From: an uncultured Lachnospira sp.
GTDB lineage: Bacteria; Bacillota; Clostridia; Lachnospirales; Lachnospiraceae
Length of the DNA stretch: 64,000 nt
Direction of reading: 5' to 3'
NCBI GenBank assembly: GCA_934343805.1
Contig: CAKRIN010000008.1
Coordinates: 37,693 to 101,692 of the forward strand
Shown here: one piece after another, positions 39,008 to 47,592 of the stretch
How positions within the stretch are numbered: the first letter of the stretch is position 1
How the letters are laid out: each line of letters begins with the position of its first letter
Notes under the pieces: model-generated
What the model was told of the DNA's origin: nothing
What the model saw: the letters and a program-made list of their open reading frames with translations, nothing else
Database searches by the model: none
Made by a program: the position numbers and the translations under genes

Positions 39008-39086
39008 TCCAATACTCCCCAGACTACTGAATCAACTTAGATTTGTAGCTTTGTGCCCCTGCATTTCTGCAGGTTTACCCCTCTTT
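39008..39086 (-). promoter_or_regulatory. Cyclic di-GMP-I (GEMM) riboswitch aptamer, probable
   Basis: Minus strand order: GGGGTAAACC, a P2 hairpin CCTGCA-GAAA-TGCAGG with the GNRA loop, GGCACAAAGCTAC, TCTAAG (tetraloop-receptor side), then GTAGTCTGGGG. GCTAC pairs with GTAGT as P3. This follows the GEMM layout (GGGCAAACC, P2 with GAAA, GGACGCAAAGCC, CTAAG, AGCCGGG). The closing P1 helix is not evident to me, so it could be a variant or a decayed copy. A promoter lies upstream and a terminator downstream, before an SMI1/KNR4 gene. Confidence 0.7.
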
Positions 39087-39110
39087 TGTTTTGAAAACTA
39101 CTCGTTTATT

Positions 39111-39139
39111 ATGTTACCATGGATATCAAGGGATTTCAA
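39111..39139 (-). promoter_or_regulatory. Promoter of the riboswitch-SMI1 transcript
   Basis: Minus strand: TTGAAA at 39139-39134, 17-base spacer, TAACAT at 39116-39111. The expected start near 39104 would place the aptamer about 20 bases into the RNA, followed by the terminator and the SMI1 gene. Confidence 0.6.
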
Positions 39140-39150
39140 CTGTACAAGTA

Positions 39151-40371
39151 TCAATTCCTTAACGCTGTAATCGGTACAACAAATACTCCATCAGGTCTTT
39201 GATATGCAGCATTAGATAATCCACATATAACACACAATGAATCTGGTGCAATTCCACCATTTGCCTTAATTTCATTTTTTATTTTTATAAGGTTCTCTGC
39301 CGCCATGTCTATTTGGTTTGCACCCAATTTAATTTCAAATCCACACCATTTTCCATCAGGCATTGCTATAACTGCATCCATTTCATTATTATTATAGTCC
39401 TGATAATGATACAATTCTGCATCAAATGACTCAGCATATATTTTCAAATCTCTTTCACACAATGCTTCGAATAAAAATCCCAATGTATTTAAATCACTCA
39501 GTAACATTTCTGGTGTCGCATTTAACAATGCGGCTGCTAAAGATGGGTCTGACAAATGTCTCTTTTCCGCCTGCTTAATGCGGATTGATGATCTAAGTTT
39601 AGCCTCAAAAGGTTTCTGATTGTCTGTGAGGAAAAGTCTTTGGAAAACATCAAGATAAGCAGCAACTGTTTCCACATCAATATCTTCATCATCAATTTCC
39701 TTAATGTCATTTTTTAATTTCTTATTTGTTACAGTTGTTGCTTCATTTCTTGCAAGTGAACGAAGAAGCAGCTCCATTTTATGCTTATCTCTTTTTACAT
39801 TATCAATTCTATATACATCATCGTCTAATACAGCCCGGATGTACTGTATAGGAAGATATGCCGCCTGTTTTAATGTTGTCTCCTGATTAGCAGGCCAGCC
39901 TCCTCGTATAATGAAATCAATAAGCTTTCTCAAATCAACCTCACCTAATATCTTAGGCTCTATTCTGCCCTCACATATATCTCTTAATGAAATATCTCCA
40001 CTGGAATTTCCACTTTCAAATAATGACATTGGTCGCATTCTCAATTTTGCAATTCTTCCTGCTCCACTATGCAATATTCCTTTATGATTTGGTGTTGCAG
40101 AGCCCGTCAGTATAAACTGCCCTTTATTACCATTTTGGTCAACCTTATATCTGACAGCATCCCATAACTGGGGAACTTCCTGCCATTCATCAATTAATCT
40201 CGGAGTCTCTCCCTCCAAAACCAACGATGGACTCATCTGTGCCAATTGTCTATTTTGAAAATTACCATCTGGATTACCAAGCATAATCTCACTTTTGCAA
40301 TTACAACCCGACACATTTTTAATTTTCAATCCGATTGTTTTTGTGTTTTCAATCCGATTGTTTTTCAGCAT
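39151..40371 (-). pseudogene. DUF4143-type AAA ATPase missing its Walker A end
   Basis: 406 residues open, but the N-terminal phosphate-binding loop expected in this AAA_14/DUF4143 family (GPRxxGKTT) is missing. The rest is conserved: SPSLVLEGETPRLIDEWQEVPQLWDAVR near 48, GQFILTGSATP near 85 and the C-terminal DUF4143 nuclease-like part with GFLFEALCERDLKIYAE and WCGFEIKLGANQID (D...ExK pattern). The first 35 residues are low-complexity and include a 23-base tandem repeat (40323-40365). It is best read as a 5'-truncated gene, possibly still translated. Confidence 0.7.
40323..40365. repeat. Short tandem repeat at the broken 5' end of the ATPase
   Basis: TTTTCAATCCGATTGTTTTT occurs at 40323-40342 and again at 40346-40365, a period of 23 bases. 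It lies where the family-conserved N-terminus stops, so it may mark the deletion or slippage that truncated the gene. Confidence 0.75.
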
Positions 40372-40417
40372 TACTTCCTTATAACAAATATTTTAACCTT
40401 CCACCACATTTTTCTTG

Positions 40418-40437
40418 ACCTAAACCTGACTTTAGGT
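40418..40437. promoter_or_regulatory. Palindrome upstream of the DXS-like gene
   Basis: ACCTAAA and TTTAGGT around six bases, overlapping a TTGACC -35-like element (40415-40420). A TATAAA at 40445 may be the -10 of another start. It is placed like an operator about 60 bases before the start codon. No regulator recognised. Confidence 0.5.
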
Positions 40438-40496
40438 GTTATCATATAAAATGTATTAAAATTTATTAAAATCTAAGATAAGGAGTATCAGAAAAC

Positions 40497-42251
40497 ATGT
40501 ATATTGAGAATATTAATAGTCCTGCTGATGTGAAGAAGCTTAACATCATGCAGCTTAATGTCCTTGCAGAAGAAATTCGTCACGCCCTTCTTACAAGAGC
40601 CAGCAGACATGGTGGACATTTTGGTCCTAACTTCGGTATGGTAGAAGCAATCATTGCCATGCATTATGTATTTGATTCGCCTAAAGATAAAATCGTATTT
40701 GATGTATCACACCAGTGTTATCCACATAAAATGCTCACCGGAAGAAAAGATGCTTATCTTTACGAAGAGCATTATGATGATGTATCAGGATACACTAATC
40801 CTGACGAAAGCGAGCATGATTTCTTCACTGTAGGTCATACTTCAACTTCTATCAGTCTTGCCTGTGGTCTTGCCAAGGCAAGAGATTTAAATGGTAAAGA
40901 CGGCAATGTAATCGCTGTTATAGGTGATGGTTCTTTAAGTGGCGGTGAGGCTTTGGAAGGTCTTGATTTTGCTTCTGAATTAAATAGCAACATGATTATT
41001 GTTGCTAATGATAACGACATGTCTATTGCTGAGAATCACGGTGGTCTTTATGCCAACTTAAAGCTTCTTCGTGAAACAAATGGGCAGGCTGAATGTAATC
41101 TTTTTAAAGCAATGAACCTTGATTACATCTATGTTGATAAGGGTAACGATATCGCTTCCTTAATTGAAGCATTTGAAAAGGTTAAAGACACTAAAAAGGC
41201 AGTTGTTGTCCATATTAACACTCTTAAAGGTAAAGGTTATGCACCTGCCGAACAGAATAAAGAAGAATGGCACTGGCATATGCCTTTTGATATCGCAACC
41301 GGAGAATCTCTTTTCAAGGGCGGAGAGCCTGATTTCTCAGACATTTCTTTAGAGTATCTGTTAAAGAAGATGGACGAGGATAAGAGTGTTGTTGCAATCA
41401 CGGCAGGAACGCCTACTGTTATGGGATTTACTGCTGACATGAGAGCTAAAGCAGGAAAACAGTTTGTTGATGTTGGTATCGCAGAGGAAACTGCTGTTGC
41501 ATTAGCTTCAGGTATCGCTGCTAACGGCGGAAAGCCTGTATTTGGCGTTTACAGCTCATTTATACAAAGAACCTATGACCAGATTACTCAGGATGTATGT
41601 ATCAACGGCAATGCAGTAACATTTGCAGTATTTGAAGGCTCTGTGTACGGAATGAATGATGTTACACATCTCGGACTTCAGGATATTCCTATGCTCAACA
41701 GTATTCCAGGACTTGTATATCTTGCACCTGTTACTAAGGAAGATTATATTGCAATGCTAGATTGGTCTTTATCACAAAATGACTATCCTGTTGCTATTAA
41801 AGTTCCGGGCGGCAGCATGATTTCAACAGATGTTCCTGTAACTAAGGATTTTGGCAAGCTGGACACCTATGAGATTACTAAGAAAGGAAGCAAAGTTGCT
41901 ATCCTCGGACTTGGAACTTTCTATGAAACTGCTGTTAAAGCCGCTGATATTCTTAAGGCTTCGCACGGAATTGACGCAACTGTTATCAATCCTTACTATA
42001 TCTCAGGTATTGATGCAGACACCCTTAACGAATTAAAGAAAGACCATACAGTAGTTGCAACTCTCGAAGATGGCTACCTTGAAGGCGGCTTCGGTGCTAA
42101 GATTGCAGCATACTATGGTTCTTCTGACATGAAGGTATTAAACTTCGGTATTAAGAAAGAATTTATCGACAGATACGATGTCGCAGAAGTATTAAAGGAC
42201 AACAGCCTTACTCCTGAACAGATTGCAGAAGATATCGCAGCAACATTATAA
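40497..42251 (+). CDS. dxs: 1-deoxy-D-xylulose-5-phosphate synthase-like enzyme
   Basis: 584 residues, slightly short of the usual 620. Thiamine diphosphate enzyme: VGHTSTSISLACGLA near 114, the cofactor motif GDGSLSGGEALEGLDFASEL near 142 with NDNDMSIAENHGGLY, and the transketolase middle domain with the catalytic glutamate in VGIAEETAVALASGIA near 327. It should join pyruvate and glyceraldehyde 3-phosphate to start the MEP isoprenoid pathway. It diverges somewhat from typical DXS, so a transketolase-like role is possible. AAGGAG precedes ATG 40497. A terminator follows. Confidence 0.8.
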   Translation: MYIENINSPADVKKLNIMQLNVLAEEIRHALLTRASRHGGHFGPNFGMVEAIIAMHYVFDSPKDKIVFDVSHQCYPHKMLTGRKDAYLYEEHYDDVSGYTNPDESEHDFFTVGHTSTSISLACGLAKARDLNGKDGNVIAVIGDGSLSGGEALEGLDFASELNSNMIIVANDNDMSIAENHGGLYANLKLLRETNGQAECNLFKAMNLDYIYVDKGNDIASLIEAFEKVKDTKKAVVVHINTLKGKGYAPAEQNKEEWHWHMPFDIATGESLFKGGEPDFSDISLEYLLKKMDEDKSVVAITAGTPTVMGFTADMRAKAGKQFVDVGIAEETAVALASGIAANGGKPVFGVYSSFIQRTYDQITQDVCINGNAVTFAVFEGSVYGMNDVTHLGLQDIPMLNSIPGLVYLAPVTKEDYIAMLDWSLSQNDYPVAIKVPGGSMISTDVPVTKDFGKLDTYEITKKGSKVAILGLGTFYETAVKAADILKASHGIDATVINPYYISGIDADTLNELKKDHTVVATLEDGYLEGGFGAKIAAYYGSSDMKVLNFGIKKEFIDRYDVAEVLKDNSLTPEQIAEDIAATL

Positions 42252-42267
42252 ATATTACAGTATAATC

Positions 42268-42313
42268 AAAAAGACATGGCAGTCATTTTAATCAATGACC
42301 GCCATGTCTTTTT
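42268..42313. terminator. Bidirectional intrinsic terminator
   Basis: AAAAAGACATGGC and GCCATGTCTTTTT arms enclose a second stem, GTCATT/AATGAC. Poly-A and poly-T flanks let it serve both the DXS-like gene (+) and the glycosyltransferase ending at 42356 (-). Confidence 0.9.
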
Positions 42314-42355
42314 AGAATTTATCCCTGTCTTTAATTCCCATAATAGCTGCTGCCA

Positions 42356-43561
42356 TTACTCCTTCGCAGCCTCCACAAACTCCTCAGCCCAGCACTTCCA
42401 TGACCACCTGGCTTCGGCATACTGAACACCTCTTGCAGCCTTATCCGTCATAGAACCCACATCAGCCACAAGGCTTTTAATCTTCTCTCCAACATTTTCA
42501 AGTTCATTAAGAGAATAATATTCAACTCCTGAATCTGCAGGAATCTCACGGCGCATATAAGTACTTCCATCTGTAATACTCACACAGCCATTCATTAACG
42601 CAAGCGGCGTCCTGTCATGTATTCCTGCCTTAAACCATGGAAGCTGGTTAATTGAAAGCCTTGCATTATTATATATAACCGGAAGCTCGCCATATATTAC
42701 CTCTCCGCAGTCCTTAACATGCTCCTTAATGAATGTCAAATCCTCTTTCATAAGAACCTCTGCCTTCGTAAGAAAAGTATCCCAGTTATGGCCGTACAGC
42801 TTCACAGGCACATGATTTCTTATAAGCTGCACAACAATCTCCTGCCTTATTGCCGCCTGAATATATACATCAGCCATAAAATTCTGCTGCAGTTTCTCTG
42901 CTATCTGTATCCCGCTGATTCCCGGATATATCTGTCTTACCGCTTCCTCCTGCGTAAGCTCCGGGTTATCAAACAGTATTTGTGTAAATGTATTAAAAAA
43001 TTCTATATTATCACTATCCTGCTTCTTTGCCTTAAAATACACCATATCAGGATCAGTGTAGGACGCTGTGAATATCAGGTCATTATCACGCATATCATAC
43101 GGCTTCAGACCGCCCTCTGCCTGCTTTGCAGCAAGCGGAAGAACAAAACAATTATTAATATGTGGATAAGTTTCATCAATAAACTTCTTATGCATCTCAT
43201 CAAGACATATTACATTCATGTTCTTTAATGGCACTTTCAGGCTGTCATGATGATAGAACGGATGGTCAAGAATATAATGCCAGACCGCTTTTCCAAGCCT
43301 GTCGAAGCAGTATCTTCCCGAATCATCACATACTGTGTCCAGCTTTGTATTAATATCAAACACATAATCAAAAGGCTGGGAGTCATACTCATCAGCCAGC
43401 GCACACAGCTTATCCTTCTGCGTGGCTTTATCTAATCTGATATGCATGACTTCCCAGCCCATAGCTTTTAATTCTTCACTTATGCAGTCAATAAAGTAAG
43501 TTGTTGAGTCATAGCATATAGAACCATTACTTAAAAAAAGTATTCTATCTGACACAACCAA
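42356..43561 (-). CDS. Glycosyltransferase of the CgeB-like type
   Basis: 401 residues. The C-terminal part carries the CgeB/family 1-like pattern: IYNNARLSINQLPWFKAGIHDRTPLALMNGCV near 310, then GVEYYSLNELENVGEKIKSL. The N-terminal part (RILFLSNGSICYDSTTYF, DHPFYHH near 98) fits the partner domain. Substrate unknown. The start overlaps the pyrD stop by 17 bases; TTG 43561 and GTG 43555 are both near AAGGAG. It is the last gene of the pyr operon, with no evident link to pyrimidines. Confidence 0.75.
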   Translation of the reverse strand: MVVSDRILFLSNGSICYDSTTYFIDCISEELKAMGWEVMHIRLDKATQKDKLCALADEYDSQPFDYVFDINTKLDTVCDDSGRYCFDRLGKAVWHYILDHPFYHHDSLKVPLKNMNVICLDEMHKKFIDETYPHINNCFVLPLAAKQAEGGLKPYDMRDNDLIFTASYTDPDMVYFKAKKQDSDNIEFFNTFTQILFDNPELTQEEAVRQIYPGISGIQIAEKLQQNFMADVYIQAAIRQEIVVQLIRNHVPVKLYGHNWDTFLTKAEVLMKEDLTFIKEHVKDCGEVIYGELPVIYNNARLSINQLPWFKAGIHDRTPLALMNGCVSITDGSTYMRREIPADSGVEYYSLNELENVGEKIKSLVADVGSMTDKAARGVQYAEARWSWKCWAEEFVEAAKE

Positions 43562-44456
43562 TCAGCTCCTTAATATCTGCTACATTATTCTTTTCCATAT
43601 ATTCCCTGATTCCATCAATAACCTTAATAGTTGTATATGGATCATTAAAATTCGCTGTTCCAACAGCAACTGCACTCGCACCAACCATAATCATTTCAAG
43701 TGCATCCTCTGCTGTTCTTATTCCTCCCATTCCGATAATAGGCAGCTTAATTGCATTGGCAACCTGATAAACCATTCTTACTGCGATTGGGTGAATAGCA
43801 GGTCCTGATACACCCGCAGTCTTGTTAGCTACTGCAAATGTTCTTCTGTTCACATCAATCTTCATACCTGTAAGAGTATTGATAAGTGAAACCGCATCAG
43901 CACCACCAGCCTCTACAGCCTTTGCCATCTCTGTGATATCAGTAACATTAGGACTTAACTTCATAATAACCGGCTGCTTTGCAACCTTCTTAACTGCCTT
44001 AGTAATAGCCTCTGCAGAAGATGGAACCTGTCCGAAAGCAATTCCGCCCTCTTTAACATTAGGACATGAGATATTGATTTCAAGAAGGTCAACCGGCTGT
44101 TCGCCTAGCTTTTCAACAGCATCCACATAATCTGCCTCAGATTTTCCACATACATTTACAATAATCTTAGTATCATACTGCTTAAGGAATGGAATATCTC
44201 TTTTTACAAATGTATCAAGTCCCGGATTCTGTAATCCGATAGCATTCATCATTCCGCCATAAGTCTCAGCAATTCTTGGTGTAGGATTGCCCGGCCATGG
44301 AATATTGGCAACACCCTTTGTTGTCACTGCACCAAGTCTGTTAAGGTCAACATATTCTCCGTACTCCATGCCTGAACCGAATGTTCCGGAAGCAACTGTC
44401 ACAGGATTCTTTAATTCAACTCCTGCAATATTGACTGACATATTAATATCGCTCAT
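43545..44456 (-). CDS. pyrD: Dihydroorotate dehydrogenase, class 1B catalytic subunit
   Basis: 303 residues. Class 1B pattern: NPVTVASGTFGSGMEY near 17, GGMMNAIGLQNPG near 68, INISCPNVKEGGIAFG near 128 (catalytic cysteine of the class 1B base) and PIIGMGGIRTAEDALEMI near 237. It oxidises dihydroorotate with FMN and passes electrons to PyrK. The start overlaps the pyrK stop by one base, as expected for partner subunits. Confidence 0.96.
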   Translation of the reverse strand: MSDINMSVNIAGVELKNPVTVASGTFGSGMEYGEYVDLNRLGAVTTKGVANIPWPGNPTPRIAETYGGMMNAIGLQNPGLDTFVKRDIPFLKQYDTKIIVNVCGKSEADYVDAVEKLGEQPVDLLEINISCPNVKEGGIAFGQVPSSAEAITKAVKKVAKQPVIMKLSPNVTDITEMAKAVEAGGADAVSLINTLTGMKIDVNRRTFAVANKTAGVSGPAIHPIAVRMVYQVANAIKLPIIGMGGIRTAEDALEMIMVGASAVAVGTANFNDPYTTIKVIDGIREYMEKNNVADIKELIGCVR

Positions 44457-45256
44457 TACAGTTCTACCTCCTTAACATTAAATACCGGACCTTCCTTGCA
44501 CACTCTCTTATTCTTAACCTGAGAATGGTCGTCAATTTCAGTTGACTTGCATACACATGCAAGACATGCACCAATTCCACATGCCATCTTCTCTTCTAAT
44601 GAAACATAACACGGAATATCATTCTCAAGTGCATATGCCTTAATTGCGCGAAGCATAGGAGTTGGTCCACATGCAAATATAACATCTGCCTCAACCTTTT
44701 CCTGTTTTACAGCATCTAATACATTTCCTTTAGTTCCAACGCTTCCATCTTCAGTTGCAATATATACATCTGTATCAGCAACCGCCTCAAAATCTTCCTT
44801 AAGGAAAGTCTGGCTGTTTCTGTAACCGACTACAACATTCTTGTGGCAGTCTAATCTTCTTGCAAGTTCAAGCATAGGCGGAACACCTATTCCACCACCG
44901 AAAAGAATAGCCTTGTCAAAGCTTCTGCCTTCTGCCTTAAGCTCTGCAGCAATCTTTTCCAAGTCATAGCCATTGCCAAGAGGTCCCTGAATATCAAGAT
45001 ATTCTCCTGCTTTCATCTTAGAAAACTCTTCTGTTCCCTTGCCGGCAACCCTGAATACAATTCTTAAATTATTATCCTCAACCTTACATATACTGATAGG
45101 TCTTGGTAACATTCTTGAACCATCATTAGAATATACTGATATAAACTGTCCTGCCTTAGCGGCTTTAGCAATATCCTTTGTTTCAAACCATATCTCATAG
45201 ACTCCGTCAGCAAGACAATCCGCCTTAAGAATCTTCGCATTTTCTCTGTACGCCAT
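44456..45256 (-). CDS. pyrK: Dihydroorotate dehydrogenase electron transfer subunit
   Basis: 266 residues from ATG 45256, which has GGAG just upstream; the ATG at 45268 is less well placed. Ferredoxin-reductase layout: FAD region with RMLPRPISICKV near 50, NAD-binding GGGIGVPPMLELARRL near 120, and the 2Fe-2S motif CGIGACLACVC near 226 with a fourth cysteine about 17 residues on. It passes electrons from PyrD to NAD. Confidence 0.96.
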   Translation of the reverse strand: MAYRENAKILKADCLADGVYEIWFETKDIAKAAKAGQFISVYSNDGSRMLPRPISICKVEDNNLRIVFRVAGKGTEEFSKMKAGEYLDIQGPLGNGYDLEKIAAELKAEGRSFDKAILFGGGIGVPPMLELARRLDCHKNVVVGYRNSQTFLKEDFEAVADTDVYIATEDGSVGTKGNVLDAVKQEKVEADVIFACGPTPMLRAIKAYALENDIPCYVSLEEKMACGIGACLACVCKSTEIDDHSQVKNKRVCKEGPVFNVKEVEL

Positions 45257-45300
45257 AATAATCTCCATTATTAAATTATGTGTAATTAATTTATGTATAA

Positions 45301-46224
45301 TTACTTGCCAAGTGCTCCGTTGATATCAGCAATCATATCAAGAGCTGCCTGTCTTGAAGCTTCTCCGAAATTCTTCTCGCCAAACTTCGCATACTGTTCC
45401 TTAGTATATGCTGCGATAATTCCTCTTGAGCTGTTTACAATAGCTCCAAGTCCGTCAGGATTAAAGAAATCAACAAGATCCTTGCCCTGTCCGCCCTGTG
45501 CTCCGTATCCTGGTACAAGTATGTATGCCTTAGGCATAACCTTTCTTAATACTCTTCCCATCTCTGGATAAGTAGCTCCAACAACAGCACCGACATTACT
45601 ATAATCTCCGTCCATGCTTGAAGCTCCCCACTCATTAACCTTCTCACCAACTAACTCGTATAATGGTCTTCCGTTAATAAGCTGGTCCTGGAATTCTCCG
45701 CTTGAAGGATTAGAAGTCTTAACAAGTATAAATATACCTCTGTCCTGCTCATTACAAACCTTAATAAATGGATTAATACCATCAGAGCCAAGATATGGGT
45801 TAACAGTTGCAAAATCTTCGTCAAAAGGTGTAATTGCCTTAGAGCCAATATTAACCTTTCCAAGATGTGCTACCGCATAAGCCTCAGAAGTTGAACCAAT
45901 ATCGCCTCTCTTAACATCACCGATAACAATCATGCCTTTCTCATGGCAGTAATCGACAGTTTTCTTGAATGCCTTAAGTCCTTCAATACCAAACTGCTCA
46001 TACATTGCAATCTGTGGTTTAACAGCAGGAACAATGTCATATATATTATCAATAATACCTTTGTTGTACTGCCATATAGCCTCTGCTGCTCCCTCAAGCG
46101 TCTCACCATACTGCTCAAATGCAGCATCTGCGAGATGCTTTGGAAGATACTTCATCATCGGATCAAGTCCTACAACTATTGGTGCATTAGTCTCTACAAT
46201 CTTATCAACAAGCTTCTTAATCAT
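45301..46224 (-). CDS. pyrF: Orotidine-5'-phosphate decarboxylase, type 2
   Basis: 307 residues, the longer type 2 form. Shows VVGLDPMMKYLP near 18, the catalytic core VIGDVKRGDIGSTSEAYA near 96 (aspartate-lysine pair) and AYILVPGYGAQGG near 227. It decarboxylates OMP to UMP. It lies between pyrC (45 bases) and pyrK in the operon. Confidence 0.95.
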   Translation of the reverse strand: MIKKLVDKIVETNAPIVVGLDPMMKYLPKHLADAAFEQYGETLEGAAEAIWQYNKGIIDNIYDIVPAVKPQIAMYEQFGIEGLKAFKKTVDYCHEKGMIVIGDVKRGDIGSTSEAYAVAHLGKVNIGSKAITPFDEDFATVNPYLGSDGINPFIKVCNEQDRGIFILVKTSNPSSGEFQDQLINGRPLYELVGEKVNEWGASSMDGDYSNVGAVVGATYPEMGRVLRKVMPKAYILVPGYGAQGGQGKDLVDFFNPDGLGAIVNSSRGIIAAYTKEQYAKFGEKNFGEASRQAALDMIADINGALGK

Positions 46225-46269
46225 TAATCTACTTTAGCCTCCTTAATTCATACGCAAAATCACTTTATT

Positions 46270-47592
46270 CTACAACTTTGGAACTTCTCTTTCAATAAGA
46301 ATTTCTGTTCCATTATGGTCTGAATACACAACTCTTCCATTAACAAGCGTATATAAAACCTTTCCAAACACATGCTTTCCTTCAAATGGAGTATTCTTTC
46401 CTTTTGATGCAAATCTGCTGCTGTCAATGTCATACTCCTCAGCAGGGTTAACAACTGTTATATCAGCAACCTTTCCCGGTGCAAGAACTCCTCTGTCAAT
46501 TCCAAGTATCTTAGCCGGATTATAACTCATTTTCTCAACCATCTGTAATGGAGTAAGCACCCCTGTTCTTACAAGCTCAGTAATAGTAACCGGAACTGCT
46601 GTTTCAAGACCTACTACCCCAAATGGTGCTTCATCAAAAGGTCTTTCCTTCTCCGTAGGATGATGTGGGGCATGGTCTGTTGCAATAACATCAATAACCC
46701 CAGATGCAAGTCCTTCCTTAAGGGCCTTGACATCATCTGCCTTTCTTAAAGGAGGGTTAATCTTAAAGTTGGCATCATCCCCATTCACAGCATCCTCTGT
46801 CAGTGTGAAATGATGTGGTGTAACCTCTGCAGTTACCGGAATTCCCTGTTCCTTAGCAGTCTTTATGATAAATACAGATTCTTTATTAGACACATGGCTG
46901 ATATGAAGCTTTGCTCCTGTATTCTTGGCAAGAAGAATATCTCTTGCAACAATAACATCTTCTACTGCATCCATTATTCCGAAAAGTCCAAGTTCTTTGG
47001 CTCTCTCTCCGGCATTCATAACACCTCTCGCTGCAAGGTTAGTATCCTCACAATGTGCAAATACCGGAATATCAACCTCCGCTGCCTGCCTCATAGCCTG
47101 TCTTGCAGTTCTTGCATTCATAATGGTTCCACCATTATCACTCACTGCAACAGCTCCTGCATCCTTTAGTGCCTCAAAGTCAGTAAGATACTCACCCTCC
47201 TGACCTGCTGTCATGGCAGCTATTGTATACAGATTAATGTCTGTAACTTCCTCAGCCTTATCAGTTACATACTGCAGCATCTCCACATTATCAATAACCG
47301 GCTTGGTATTAGGCATCATACACACAGTTGTATAACCGCCTCTCGCGGCTGCCCTTGAACCAGTTCTTATAGTTTCTTTATGCTCATATCCTGGTTCCCT
47401 GAAATGTGCATTAAGATCAATAAGACCTGGCATAACCATACATCCTGATGCATCAATAACATCATCTGCCAGAGACTCATCAATTTTCTCCTGCATATCA
47501 GTTATAAATCCATCTTTAATAAGTATGTCCATTACCTTGTCAGTTTTGCTTGCTGGGTCTAAAACCCTTCCCTCTTTAATTAATACATTCAT
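46270..47592 (-). CDS. pyrC: Dihydroorotase, with altered first zinc ligand
   Basis: 440 residues, class I dihydroorotase layout. Motifs: PGLIDLNAHFREPG near 56, PNTKPVIDN near 95, VFAHCEDTNLA near 175, KLHISHVSNKES near 228 and ATDHAPHHPTEKERPFDEAPFG near 302. The usual DxHxH zinc motif reads D-L-N-A-H: the first histidine is asparagine (codon AAT). The other metal and substrate positions are kept, so activity is possible but should be shown. It closes carbamoyl aspartate to dihydroorotate. Start overlaps the upstream GGDEF/EAL stop by 4 bases. Confidence 0.9.
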   Translation of the reverse strand: MNVLIKEGRVLDPASKTDKVMDILIKDGFITDMQEKIDESLADDVIDASGCMVMPGLIDLNAHFREPGYEHKETIRTGSRAAARGGYTTVCMMPNTKPVIDNVEMLQYVTDKAEEVTDINLYTIAAMTAGQEGEYLTDFEALKDAGAVAVSDNGGTIMNARTARQAMRQAAEVDIPVFAHCEDTNLAARGVMNAGERAKELGLFGIMDAVEDVIVARDILLAKNTGAKLHISHVSNKESVFIIKTAKEQGIPVTAEVTPHHFTLTEDAVNGDDANFKINPPLRKADDVKALKEGLASGVIDVIATDHAPHHPTEKERPFDEAPFGVVGLETAVPVTITELVRTGVLTPLQMVEKMSYNPAKILGIDRGVLAPGKVADITVVNPAEEYDIDSSRFASKGKNTPFEGKHVFGKVLYTLVNGRVVYSDHNGTEILIEREVPKL

